A stretch of DNA of 64,000 bases from Corbicula japonica (GCA_038501625.1 JAZAYU010000001.1:186001-250000), one strand, 5' to 3'. Positions 34,554 through 45,887 are shown, counted from the first letter of the stretch. The notes: generated from the letters alone by a model not told the origin. Numbers and translations: made by a program.

Positions 34554-34929
34554 ACATGGAGTTAATGATAACTAAACAAAGACTTTGAAAATAAGAAATC
34601 TCATTTAATTTGATGATTAACAATCAATTAATAATGCACTAGAATGATATTTTGAGACTTCCTTAAATTGAAGTTTAGATTTTATGTAATTCTTACAGAT
34701 TTTGCAACAGGTACTTATGAAATAGGTAGAATACGAGGATAGTTATCGCTGCTAATCGGTGTGTTCCTGCCAGAACATCTGTTGCAGTCTGAACACTTTA
34801 CTCCATCGGAGATACGACTGTTTTCCACATTTTTTCAATTTAATGCAAAATGGTATACGTTCTATTAAAATAATGAGTTATACCATTATTGCACTAAGTT
34901 GACAATTTTGTGATGTCTGATAAGGTTTT

Positions 34930-35160
34930 AAAAGCTTCCCTATTTGATTCATTAGGGTATTTCTGACCAAAAAGCGAACAGTGTAGATCCTTTTTTGAAG
35001 GCATTGATGTGCCAGCTGATCTGTATCTACACTGTTTGCGCATGCAATAAAAACCTTTATTAATAAACAGTGCAGATTCTAATTCGACAGCATGGATGTG
35101 CCAGCAGATCTGGATCTCTGTTTGTCCAAGCCATAAAGTTGTATTTATGGAGAATAGTGG
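34930..35160 (-). mobile_element. Two overlapping TTAA MITE right halves
   Basis: GTATTTCTGACCAAAAAGCG starts the first half, which runs to GCGCATGCAATAAAAACC. A second right half (AGTGCAGATTCTAATTCGAC) follows and ends GGAGAATAGTGG about 25 bp before the exon f acceptor. Confidence 0.7.
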
Positions 35161-35188
35161 TATTTAATGTTAATATTGTATTTACAAG

Positions 35189-35371
35189 GTACTGCAAGAG
35201 AAGCTTGGTGTGCGATGTTTTCTTGGCCTGACAGCTACGGCCACCCTGTCCACAGCCTCGGATGTTGCCCGGCACCTGGGGATCTCAGACTTCCGGAAGG
35301 CAACAGTGAGAGGATCTCCTATACCAGCTAACCTCATACTGTCTGTGTCGAGGGATGAGGACAAGGATCAG
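35189..35371 (+). CDS. RECQL4: RECQL4 exon f (motif III TATAT)
   Basis: A 183-bp exon (61 codons, phase 0) between TTTACAAG and GTCAGA. It encodes VLQEKLGVRCFLGLTATATL, then STASDVARHLGI and a linker ending SRDEDKDQ. LTATAT is motif III, coupling ATP hydrolysis to strand separation. This exon lies 21.3 kb downstream of the DEAH exon, yet the junction reproduces the expected order of the family (LRLCK then VLQEKLGV). A degraded TTAA MITE ends about 25 bp before the acceptor. Confidence 0.96.
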
Positions 35372-35469
35372 GTCAGATATTCACTGCTCCTTGTCCATTT
35401 TCTATTCCCAGTCACAGATCTCAGCAATCTGAATAGTTGAAATTTAGCACTGACTCTAATCTGAACAAT

Positions 35470-35675
35470 AGGAAGCTTAAAATTTAAGACTAGATACCAT
35501 TCTCAGATTGGTTGGATGTCTATTCTCTGATTGGTTAAATTTCTATTCTCTGATTGGTTGAATTTGAGCACTAACTCGGAACTGACCAATTGGAAGCTTA
35601 AGATTTGAGACTTGTTTCCATTCTCAGATTGGTTGAATTTTCATTCTCTAATTGGTTAAATTTGAGCACAGACTC
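35470..35675. repeat. Tandem repeat with CTGATTGGTT motifs
   Basis: CAGATTGGTTGGATGTCTAT, CTGATTGGTTAAATTTCTAT and CTGATTGGTTGAATTTGAGC repeat, and the block is then partly duplicated. It begins 100 bp after exon f. ATTGG is the complement of the CCAAT motif. Confidence 0.7.
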
Positions 35676-35729
35676 ATTATTATTACACTGATTCAGTTCT
35701 TATATTTACTCTCATAAATATTCTCAATT

Positions 35730-36170
35730 CTTGCCAAAAATGTGAGGTGAAAGTGTGGTACCTCGACATTTTGAATGGCTATTGAAACAACCACATTGAC
35801 AACAAAGTGAAAGACAGCATGCTTTTTTCAGAGCAATTCGTAGTAAAGCTGGTATGCTTGTTGACCACACAAGATGAAATTGTGCACAGTCCAATAGCTT
35901 ATTTGTGGCTTTTACTGTAGCCAATGCCCAGACCAAATGTTTTCCAGTGTGAAATGGAAACAGGCAGAAGAAAGCAAATGACAGCATGCTCTTTTCAAGC
36001 AGTTCTTAGTAAAACTTTTATGCTTGTTGACTTCTCGGGATAAAAAATTGTGCACAGTCCAATAGTTTGTGGCTTTTGTTGTAGTCTGGCATGGACCAAA
36101 TGTTTTTCAGTAGCACGGACCAAATGTTTTCAAGTGCAAAATGGAAACAGCCTGAAGAAATGCTGTTTAT
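35730..36170. repeat. Interspersed repeat P, tandem double copy
   Basis: GACAGCATGCT, GTAAAACTTTTATGCTTGTT and TTGTGCACAGTCCAATAG occur in two successive units of about 180 bp. The same words are at 21870-22030. Confidence 0.7.
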
Positions 36171-36395
36171 CATAGCAAAGTGCACATTGAGTGTAAATAT
36201 TGATCTTTGAGTGGAATCAAGAACAATTGCCAACTCTGATAGATCTGTTCACCTTCGAGCAAAATTTGAGAATTATTTGTTGCCCAAAGGAAGCAAGTAA
36301 AAATATCCCAGTTGATAATGAAGTGTTGATTAATTTTATTTTGATAACATATTTTTTGAATATGCAAAATTTGCTAAATATAATATGTACTAGTA

Positions 36396-36609
36396 AACCC
36401 TTAGATATGCCTATCACGAGCAACCAGCATAGATCCAGATAAGCTAGCAAATCTTGGCCATCTGATTTGGATCTTCACTGCCTGCAAAAATATCAAAAAT
36501 AACCTACAGAGTCAAAAAGTGAAAAGTCTAGATCCTTATCAGCCTGCACAAATGGATCTTCACTGGTTACACATGTGATAAAACTGGTTTATAAAGAGTA
36601 AAGGGTTAA
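36396..36609 (+). mobile_element. TTAA MITE, diverged
   Basis: AAACCCTTAGATATGCC start. The right end AGAGTAAAGGGTTAA is intact. Confidence 0.7.
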
Positions 36610-36635
36610 TTTTCAACCTGTTGTACAATTTTTAT

Positions 36636-38376
36636 TATACCCCCGCATACGAAGTATAGGGGGTATATAGGAGTCATCATCCGGTTGGTTCGTTGGTTCG
36701 TTGACCCGGTCTTTCTGTGGCACTTACAGCGTCAACAGTTTTCAAGATATCGACTTGAAACTTTAAACATATGTTTGTGAGTACATTTGTGCAAACTATT
36801 TTTTTTCTCATGCGGATCAGTCCATTATTTTTCGGAGGGGAGCACGATTTAACAAAATCTTGTGACGCGAACTACTTCTACAGTTTTAAAGATATTGACT
36901 TGAAACTTGATACACATGTTCGGCATGAAGTGTAGATGTGCGTGACATATTTTTCGTGTGGATCAGTCCATTATTTTTTGCAGGGGACTTGATGATTTAA
37001 CAAAATCGTGTTATGCAAACTTCTAAATCTTGTGATGCGAACTACTTCTACAGTTTTTAAGATATTGACTTGAAACTAAATACATTTGTTCGGCATGAAG
37101 TGTAGATGTGCGTGACATATTTTTCGTGTGGATCAGTCCATTATTTTTTGCAGGGACATGATTTAACAAAATCGTGTTATGCAAACTTCTACACTTACTA
37201 CGTCAACAGTTTTAAAGATATCGACTTGAAACTTTAAACATATGTTTGTGAGTACATTTGCGCAAACTTTTTTTTGTTTCATTTGGTTCAGTCCATTATT
37301 TTTCGGAGGGGAGCATGATTTAACAAAATCTTGTGACGCGAACTACTTCTACAGTTTTTAAGATATTGACTTGAAACTAGATACATATGTTAGGCATGAA
37401 GTGTAGATGTGCGTGACATATTTTTCGTGTGGATCAGTCCATTATTTTTTGCAGGGGACATGATTTAACAAAATCGTGTTATGCAAACTACACTTTTCAA
37501 GATATCGACTTGAAACCAAAATTGTATAATCTGCATGAAGTGTGTATGTCAGCAACATATTTTTGTGTGGATCAGTCCATTATTTTTTGCAGGTGAGCAT
37601 TATTTAACAAAATCTTTTATTTAAAATCTTATGATGCAAACTACTTCTCCAGTTTTCAAACTTTAAACATAAGTTTGTGAGTAGATTTCCATGACATACT
37701 TTGTTTCATGTGGATCAGTCCATTATTTTTTAGCAGGGGAGTATGATTCAACAAAATCTTGTGACACGAACTACTTCTACAGTTTTTAAGATATTGACTT
37801 GAAACTTTAAACATATGTTCGGCCTGAAGTGTAGATGTGCATGACATAATTTTTGTGTGGATCAGTCCATTCTTTTTTGCAGGGGACATGATTTAACACA
37901 ATTGTGTTATGCAAACTTCTACAGTTTTCAAGATATCGACTTGAAACTGAAATCATATGTTCTGCATGAAGTGCGCATGTTAGTGACATATTTTTTATGG
38001 ATCAGTCCATTTTGGTTGGAGGGGAGCATTATTTAACAAAATCTTATGACACAAACTACTTCTCCAGTTTTCAAACTTTTAACATACGTTCGTGATTAGA
38101 TTTGCATGACATATTTTTTTTTCATTTGGATCAGTCCATTATTTTTTAGAAGGGGAGCACGATTCAACAAAACCTTGTGACGTCAACTACTTTTACGGTT
38201 TTGTTTACATCCGGTGAAAACCCAAGTCGCTATTTTTAAACACAACTTTTGCAACAAATTTTCAGGATTTCAATTATTTTTCAACTTTCACCCATGAAAG
38301 ATGCAAACATCATTTCTGTATACTCTGACAAAGCAGTATTGCGGGGGTATTAATCACCTTCAGTGATAGCTCTAGT
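36636..38376 (+). mobile_element. Helentron-like family F
   Basis: 5' hairpin ATACCCCCGCATAC-GAA-GTATAGGGGGTAT at 36637. The core units (GACTTGAAAC, TGGATCAGTCCATTATTTTT, TTTAACAAAATC) repeat at 125-240 bp spacing. The 3' end has GCGGGGGTAT (38341-38350), the exact inverse of the 5' arm, the hairpin ATCAC/GTGAT and CTAG before T at 38375. Ends are among the best preserved here. Confidence 0.85.
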
Positions 38377-38869
38377 TGAATATAAAGAAGTAAAATGTTG
38401 CTGTTAGATGTGGTGAAGTTAATATCAAAGTATAGCAAGAGGAAAAGGCTGTTGATAATACCAAGAACATGTCAGTGCCCAAAATGCTGTGCAGCCTCGC
38501 ACAATTAATAGTTCTATGGTTGCTGAATTCATATGCATTAGTAATTAATTGAACAAATAAACTGCAATGAACAAATAAAGTAAAACATAGTATAATAAAT
38601 AATCAACAAAAACTTTCATTACAACAACAGATACATAGCTTGTAGCTTATATGATTTGTGTTGACACTGGTTATAGCCCCAGGTGGCTTAGATAATTATC
38701 AGACGAAAAGTCCCACAAATTGTATCAGGTTCCATGAGCATCAATGTGTCATATCTCTGTAATTCTGATTAACTCCATTATGCCATCAGGCATCTCCAAA
38801 TGTTAACCTTATAAAAACCATTATTTACAAGAAATATATCCTTTCATTCCTTTTTTGTCAGACATACAT
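38377..38869. other. RECQL4 intron f-g, unassigned
   Basis: No feature recognised. Confidence 0.4.
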
Positions 38870-38954
38870 TTTAGCTTGACTGGCAGGCATTGGCATTGGT
38901 GTCAGTGAAAGTTTTTATTCACTTCATAGATAACTTTAACTATAAAATAAAGAA

Positions 38955-39152
38955 TTAACCCTTTCCAGTCCATAGGCACATCCATGCCATCTGATCAGGA
39001 TCTGCACTGTTTGCTTTTTTATTCTGTACATTATTTCTGACCAAAATGCCACAAGTGCAGATCCTGATCAGATGGCACTGATGTTCCGGCTGATCTGGAT
39101 CTTCACTGGTCGCACATGCTTAAAAATGTATATATATGGAAGAAAGAGTTAA
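38955..39152 (-). mobile_element. TTAA MITE inside family C
   Basis: TTAACCCTTTCCAGTCCATA to GGAAGAAAGAGTTAA. The left hairpin is shortened. Confidence 0.85.
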
Positions 39153-39249
39153 ACAAGGAACATGGAATATGTATTCACCATTATAATGTACATCATACCA
39201 ACAAGACCCATAACCCTCCTAAAAGTATATTTCAAACTATGCCCCTTTT

Positions 39250-41589
39250 TATGCCCCCGCCATGAAATGGCGGAAGGGCATATAGTGTTCACCCTGTCCG
39301 TGTGTGTGTCAGTATGTCAGTGTGTCAGTTTGTGTGTGTGTATGTTCGAAAATCGTGTCCGCTCTGAAACTTTGTTATTTCTTATTGGATTTTAAAATAA
39401 CTTGGTATAAATGTTCACCATATCAAGACGGTGTGTCGCGTACAATACACATGCCCGTAGGTCCAAGGTCAAGGTCACTGTTAATAAAAATAGAATTTTC
39501 TTGTCCGGGCTGTAACTTTGTTATTTCTTATTGGATTTCAAAATAACTTGGTATAAATGTTCACCATATCAAGACGATGTTTCGCCTACAATACCCATGC
39601 CCGTAGGTCCAAGGTCAAGGTCACTGTTACTAAAAATAGAATTTTCTTGTCCAGGCCGTAACTTCATTATTTCTTATTGGATTTCAAAATAACTTGGTAT
39701 AAATGTTCACCATGACAAGGCGGTGTGTTACGTACAATACCCATGCCTGTAGGTCCAAGGTCAAGGTCACTGTTACTAAAAATGAATTTTCTTGTTAGGG
39801 CTGTAACTTTGTCATTCCTTATTGGATTTCAAAATAACTTGGTATAAATGTTCACCATATCAAGACGGTGTGTCACATACAATACCCATGCATGTAGGTC
39901 CAAGGTCAAGGTCACTTGTTAAAAATAGAATTTTCTTGTCTGGGCTGTAACTTCGTTATGAATTGAGGGATTTCAAAATAACTTGGCACAAATGTTCACC
40001 ATGACAAGGCCGTGTGTCGGGTACATTACCCAAGCCTGTAGGTCCCAGGTCAAGGTCACTGTTACTAATAATAGAATTTTGTTGCAAACATCATGTCCGC
40101 ACTTTAACTTTGTTATTTCTTATTTGATTTTAAAATAACTTGGTATAAAAGTTCACCATATCAAGACAGTGTGTCACGTAAAATACCCATGCCTGTAGGT
40201 CCAAGGTGAAGGTCACTGTGACTTAAAAAAGAATTTTCTTGTCCGAGCTATAACTTTGTTATTTCTTAATGGATTTGAAAATAACTTGATAAAAATGTTC
40301 ACCATATCAAGACAGTGTGTCACGTACAATACCCATGCCTGTAGATCCTAGGTCAAGGTCACTGTAACTATAAATAGAGTTTTTTTTCTGGGCTGTAACT
40401 TCGTTAGGAATAAAGTGGTTTCAAAATAACTTGGCACATATGTTCACCATGACAAGGCAGTGTGTTGTGTACCATGCACATGCCTGTAGGTCCAAGGTCA
40501 AGGTCACTGTTACTAAAAATAGAATTGTCTTGTCTGGGCTATAACTTTGTTATGAATGGAGGGATTTCAAAATAACCTGGCACAAATATTCACCATTACA
40601 AGTTGGTGTGTTGAAATGTTCACCATTACAAGTTGGTGTGTTGTGTACAATTCCAATGCCTTTAGGTCCAAGGTCAGGGTAACTGTTACTAAAAATAGAT
40701 TTTTTTGTTCGGGCAATAACTTTATTATGTATGGAGGGATTTCAAAATAACTTGGCACAAATGTTCACCATGACAAGGCGGTATGTCGGGTACATTACCC
40801 ATCCTTGTAGGTCCAAGATCAAGGTCACTGTTACTAAAATTATAATTTTCTTCTTCGGGCTATAACTTCGTTATGAACGGAGGGATTTCAAAATAACTTG
40901 GCACAAATGTTCACCATGACAAGGCGATGTGTCGCGTAGAATACCCATGCCTGTAGGTCCAAGGTCAAGGTCACTGTTACTAAAAATATAATTTTTTTGT
41001 TAGGGCTAAAATTTCTTTATGAATGAAGGGATTTCAAAATAACTTGGCACAAATGTTCACCATGACAAGGCGGTGTGTTGCGTACAGTACCCATGCCTGT
41101 AGTTCCTTATAAAGTACATAATTTTGATGTAAGTGAACAATAATATTGGTATGCTGTTGAACCCTGAAAATAACACCAGTACCCCTTCTTTAAAAAGTTG
41201 TCTTATTATCAGGGATTCTACATTGTTAATAGCTTACTTTACCCCTAGTTTTTTTTAATCACTTGCCTTAAATAGAAGATGATAACTTAATGCTTACAAA
41301 TGTAATTGTTTTGAAGGAGAAATAAAAGCTTTGCAAAAGACAAATATGTATATATGTTTGTTTAAAATATTTTCATTGCATTACAACCAACTTCTCCACT
41401 GACATTTCCGTTATGAGCAGACAACAGTGCAGCAAGTACAAATAATTTACTTGATCTTTAAATTTATGCATATTCTTATAATTACTCTCACAGCACTGTC
41501 TTTGAAATGCTATTATTCCCATCATTGCACTTAAGTGTCTGATAACGATGCACAGCGGGGGCATCCGTGTCCTATGGACACATTTCTAG
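39250..41589 (+). mobile_element. Helentron-like family B, complete
   Basis: It sits in a T-run of family C. 5' hairpin ATGCCCCCGCCAT-GAA-ATGGCGGAAGGGCAT. About eleven core units of about 146 bp follow, with TTCACCATATCAAGACGGTG and AAGGTCAAGGTCACTG. The 3' part has GCGGGGGCAT (41555-41564), the exact inverse of the 5' arm, the hairpin GTGTCC-TAT-GGACAC and CTAG before T. No helicase gene. This is the best-preserved element of its type in the window. Confidence 0.88.
39462..40970. promoter_or_regulatory. Array of TCAAGGTCA motifs (possible nuclear-receptor sites)
   Basis: Nine of eleven family B units contain an intact TCAAGGTCA, which is the known extended half-site of ERR and NR5A/FTZ-F1 receptors. 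The AGGTCAAGGTCA wording also makes a direct repeat without spacer. The sequence match is direct; receptor binding in vivo is only inferred. Confidence 0.35.
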
Positions 41590-41817
41590 TTTACTTAGAT
41601 TTTATGTTATAGTTTTCAAGAATATAGTGCATATATGGTAAAGTATAGTATATTATAAATTAAAGGATTGACTTAATAATGGACATAAACTTTCTCTTTT
41701 ATCATTATTTCTGTTTTCACTGATGTTTTAGTTATAGTTATTGTACGTTTTGTCTTCAAATTGAATTAACTACTTTAAAATAAGTTAAATCACATATAAA
41801 TATTTTTTAATCTTTAG

Positions 41818-41968
41818 GCATTAATAGGTCTTCTGAAGGGTGCAAGGTTTGGGAATCTAGCTTCTATCATTATATACTGTACAAGGAGAGACCAGACAGA
41901 AAAAGTGGCCACAATCATCCGTACCTGCATGAACACTGGGGGCCCTACAGAGAAAGTTGTCAGCACAG
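41818..41968 (+). CDS. RECQL4: RECQL4 exon g (motif IV, start of RecA2)
   Basis: A 151-bp exon after TAATCTTTAG. It encodes ALIGLLKGARFGNLASIIIY, then CTRRDQTEKVATIIRTCMN and a Gly/Pro linker ending KVVST. IIIYC.RR..TE is motif IV at the start of the second RecA-like lobe. The chosen donor CACAG/GTATTG is the one that keeps frame with the next exon (phase 1 join giving GGT). The last 16 bases and this donor are the first unit of a 31-bp minisatellite, so up to eight more GT-containing copies of the donor follow in the intron. Confidence 0.93.
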
Positions 41969-42330
41969 GTATTGTAGTGTGTGAAAGTTGTCAGCACAGG
42001 TATTGTAGTGTATGAAAGTTGTCAGCATAGGTATTGTACTGTATGAAAGTTGTTAGCGCAAGTTATGTACTGCATGAAAGTTGTCAGCACAGGTATTTTA
42101 CTGTAGTAAAGTTGTCAGCACAGGTATTATAGTGTATGAAAGTTGTCAGCACAGGTATTGTACTGTATGAAAGTTGCCAGCACAGGTATTGTACTGTATG
42201 ATAGTTGTCAGCACAGGTACTGTACTGTATGATAGTTGTCAGCACAGGTATTGTACTGTATGAAAGTTGGTTGCACAGGCATTGTACTGTACTGTGTTAA
42301 AGTTGGAAGCATGGGTTTTGTAGTGTGGAA
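41953..42330 (+). repeat. 31-bp minisatellite spanning the exon g end and donor
   Basis: Eleven starts of AAAGTTGTCAGCACAGGTAT fall exactly 31 bp apart from 41953 to 42263, followed by two irregular units. The first 16 bases of unit 1 are the end of RECQL4 exon g. Nine of the eleven units keep a GT at the donor position. Confidence 0.97.
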
Positions 42331-42415
42331 GTTGGAAGCAGATCCATTTATGCACTTGTGAGTATTGATAGCATAGTTACTGCACTGTGTGAAATTGGAA
42401 GCACAGCTGAATTCC

Positions 42416-42655
42416 TTAAGCCTTTCCTCCATAAATACACATTTTTATGCATGTGTGACCAGTGTAGATCCAGATAAGCCGGCACATCCGTGCTGTCTGA
42501 TCATGATCTGCACTGGTCACATTTTGGTCAGAAATAACCTAACAAATCAAAAAGCGGACAGTGCAGATCCTCATCAGATGGCACGGATGTGCCGGCTGAT
42601 CTGGTCTACACTGTTTGCCCGTGCAAAAAAGGTTTGTCTATGGAGGAAAGGTTAA
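42416..42655 (+). mobile_element. TTAA MITE, well preserved
   Basis: TTAAGCCTTTCCTCCATAAA to TATGGAGGAAAGGTTAA. Fills most of intron g-h after the minisatellite. Confidence 0.88.
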
Positions 42656-42914
42656 CTAAGTTATAGGACAAGCCAGATTGCTTCAGTTACTCAGGAGTTA
42701 CAAACCAATTGCTAAAATTTAAACAAATTTACAATATCTGCTCACTGACAGGCATGTGGCAGTTTGGAATTTTTTATGCATTATTGCCAACTTTACAGCA
42801 TTCAATATTAAAATGTTTGTATGTGTTAGATTTCAGAAGGAAGTTGCAGATTAGTGTACTCAAGTCACCAAAGTAAGACTTTTTAGTTAGTGTAGTAATA
42901 TTCTTGTTTTAAAG

Positions 42915-43192
42915 GTAGAGGAAAGTCACGTCCAAAACTTGAATGGGATGCTGAGAGCTATCATGCTGGTATGTCCGCTGCACAGAGAAAACGAGTACAG
43001 AATGCCTTCATGTCTGGTAAGCTGCGAGTTGTCGTGGCAACTGTTGCATTTGGAATGGGGCTGGACAAGTCGGATGTGAGAGGAATCATTCACTACAACA
43101 TGCCAAAGAGCTTTGAGAGTTACGTACAGGAGATAGGTCGTGCTGGAAGAGATGGGCAGCAGTCTGAATGCCACGTCTTCTTGAACCCAGAG
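42915..43192 (+). CDS. RECQL4: RECQL4 exon h (motifs V and VI)
   Basis: A 278-bp exon after TTTTAAAG, ending CCAGAG before GTAAGC. It encodes [20 protein letters not shown], then [20 protein letters not shown] (motif V) and [13 protein letters not shown] (motif VI with its arginine finger). The helicase core ends here with HVFLNPE. It exits in phase 0. RECQL4 proteins continue several hundred residues past this point. No further exon was recognised before 64000, so the remainder is probably outside the window. Confidence 0.97.
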
Positions 43193-43246
43193 GTAAGCCC
43201 CTAATGCTTAGAAATGCTAAACAAGAAAAAGGTTTCTCCATCAGTT

Positions 43247-43445
43247 TTAACCCTTTACTCCATATTATATGTGTTTTTAAACATGTGCGACCAGTGTAGA
43301 TTCAAACAGTTTGGCATATCTGTGTCACTAGTGATATCTTGATCAGAAATAACCAAATAAACAAAAAAGCAAGCTTTGTATATCCCGATAGATATCTTGG
43401 ATGTGCAAATGAGATAAAGCCCGTATATATGGAATAAAGGGTTAA
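43247..43445 (+). mobile_element. TTAA MITE, 54 bp after exon h
   Basis: TTAACCCTTTACTCCATATT to GGAATAAAGGGTTAA. Hairpins are heavily decayed although the ends are fine. Confidence 0.8.
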
Positions 43446-43669
43446 AAGTAGTGGTATATTGCCTGTAACTTACTTGTGTATTAATAATGATGTGTGGCCA
43501 ATTTTTGAAATAAATTTTAAAAGAAACTGGTGAATAACATAGAATTATTGGAAAGTAAGTCTTGAGTGCTACTTCGGTGTGTAGTGTTTGGTGGGATATC
43601 ACAAATCTTATGTGATTGCAATATCTTGCAGTTGGAATTGCTTGCCACTTCTGATATGATTTCTGTTTA

Positions 43670-43860
43670 TTAACCCTTTTCTCTATATACATGCATTTTT
43701 AAGCATGTGCAACCAGATCAGCATTTTGGTCAGAAATAACCCATTGAATCAAAAAAGCGAATAGTTTAGATCCTGATCAGACGACACGGATGAGCCCACT
43801 GATATGGATCTAAACTGTTTGCCCATGCAATAAAGGCATATCTATGGAGGAAAGGGTTAA
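43670..43860 (+). mobile_element. TTAA MITE with most of the left hairpin deleted
   Basis: TTAACCCTTTTCTCTATATA, then a jump from AACCAGATCAG to TTTTGGTCAGAAATAACC. The right half is complete, with GGAGGAAAGGGTTAA. Confidence 0.85.
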
Positions 43861-43940
43861 TCATATCAGTGTTACTTTTACAAATGCTTTCTGATTAGTA
43901 TCTTACAAAGTACCCCTTACTATTGTGTGCTTGCTGCTGT

Positions 43941-45887
43941 TTTTTGTGTCGCCTGCGATAGCAGGTAGACACATAGGGATGCTATTGTCTGGCGGCGTCG
44001 TCGTCGTCGGTGCCGTCGTCCGGTAGTCCCCCAACTTTAATCTGAAACTTAATGTTGCCTATAACTTTGAAAGTACTTGTCCTATTCACTTCATACTTGG
44101 AATATATCATCAGCATGAACAATGCCATCTGTAACAACAAGAACGATAACTCCAGTTTCAATATTTTTTGAGTTATGCCCCTTTCAAATGCAACTTTAAT
44201 CTGAAACTTAATGTTGCCTATAACTTTGAAAGCACTTGTCCTATTCACTTCATACTTGGAATATATCATCAGCATGAACAATGCCATCTGTAACAACAAG
44301 AATGATAACTCCAGTTTCAATATTTTTTGAGTTATGCCCCTTTCAAATGCAACTTTAATCTGAAACTTGATGTTGCCTATAACTTTGAAAGTACTTGTCC
44401 TATTCACTTCATACATGGAATATATCATCAGCATGAACAATGCCATCTGTGACGACAAGAATGATAACTCCAGTTTCAATATTTTTTGAGTTATGCCCCT
44501 TTCAAATGCAACTTTAATCTGAAACTTAATGTTGCCTATAACTTTGAAAGTACTTGTTTTATTCACTTCATACTTGGAATATATCATCAGCACAAACAAT
44601 GCCATCTGTGATGACAGGAATGATAACTTTAGTTTCAAAATTTTTTTAGTTATGCCCCTTTCAAATGCAACTTTAACCCGAAACTTAATGTTGCCTATAA
44701 CTTTGAAAGTACTTGTCCTATTCACTTCATACTTGGAATATATCATCAGCTTGAACAATGCCATCTGTGACAACAAGAATGATAACTCCAGTTTCAATAT
44801 TTTTTGAGTTATGCCCCTTTCAAATGCAACTTTAATCTGAAACTTAATGTTGCCTTAACTTTGAAAGTACTTGTCCTATTCACTTCATACTTGGAATATA
44901 TCATCAGCATGAACAATGCCATCTGTGACGACAAGAATGATAACTCCAGTTTCAATATTTTGGAGTTATGCCCCTTTCAAATGCAACTTTAACATGAAAC
45001 TTAATTTTAACTATAACTTTGAAAGTACTTGTCCTATTCACTTCATACTTGGAATACATTATCAGCATGATCAACAACATTGGTAACATAAAGACTCTTA
45101 ACTCCAGTTTGATTATATTTTGAGTTATGCCCCTTTCAAATGCAACTTTAACATGAAACTGAATGTTGACTTTAACTTTGAAAATTCACTTGATATTCGA
45201 AATAAATCATCTCTGTTCCATTATGAAGAACAAGAATGATAACTTCTGCTGGACTATTTTATGAGTTGTGTCCCTTTAATATACAACTTTAACATGAAAC
45301 TTAATGTTGCCTATAACTTTTAAAGTACTTGTCCTATTCACTCTTCGAATATATCATCTTCATGAACAACAACAACATCGGTTGTAACAAGAATCATAAC
45401 TCCTGTTTGACTATTTTCTTTTCAAATGCAAATTTCACATGAAACTTAATGTTGTGTATAATTTGAAAGTACTTGCCTTATTCATTGAATACTTTGATTG
45501 TATCATCAACATGAAAACAGTGCCATTGACAACTACAAAAATTATAACTCCTGTTTGAATATTTTATGAGTTATGTCCCTTTCAAATGCAACTTTAACAT
45601 GAAACTTAGTGTTGCCTATAAAATGGAAAGTACTTGTTCGATTCACTTAATACTTGGAAAAACTCATCTGCGTGCACAAACCAATTTTTGAAGATGATAA
45701 CTTGGGTTTCACCATTATTATAGTTATTACCCTTTTAAATGCAATTTAGATGACACATGTGTTCTGTGGTGTAGTATTGAATTCAACTTAAAAAAAATAT
45801 TTTTATTATATATGATTAAACATAGGCCCACATTTCAACTTTTTCCATGCAGGCGACACATGTGTTCCGCGGAACACAACATTCTAG
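43941..45887 (+). mobile_element. Helentron-like family A copy 2, intact ends
   Basis: TTTTTGTGTCGCCTGC-GATA-GCAGGTAGACAC starts the element (43941). Five near-identical 159-bp core units (44041 to about 44835) are followed by progressively diverged ones. The 3' end carries GCAGGCGACACA (45849-45860), an exact 12-bp inverse of 43945-43956, then GTGTTCC-GC-GGAACAC and CTAG before T. Because 159 is 53 codons, a 271-codon frame stays open on the minus strand through the five units. It is not considered a gene. Confidence 0.88.

Larger units (their letters stand above)
38870..41780 (+). mobile_element. Helentron-like family C, interrupted by two later elements
   Basis: TTTTAGCTTGACTGGCAGGC is a decayed C start. 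The core resumes after a MITE (GGAATATGTATTCACCATTA) and again after a family B element (TTACTTAGATTTTATGTT). The 3' part (ATAGTTATTGTACGTTTTGT) fades before exon g. Age order from nesting: C oldest, MITE and B younger. Confidence 0.7.

Noticed and set aside
41953..42330. CRISPR-like array
   Set aside because: The 31-bp units are contiguous without variable spacers and start in an exon of an animal gene.
43255..43692. 145-codon minus-strand frame
   Set aside because: It spans two TTAA MITEs and intervening AT-rich intron opposite RECQL4, with no domain.
43982..44797. 271-codon minus-strand frame as a real protein
   Set aside because: It consists of five 53-codon copies of the Helentron-like core, and the open frame follows from a 159-bp unit.
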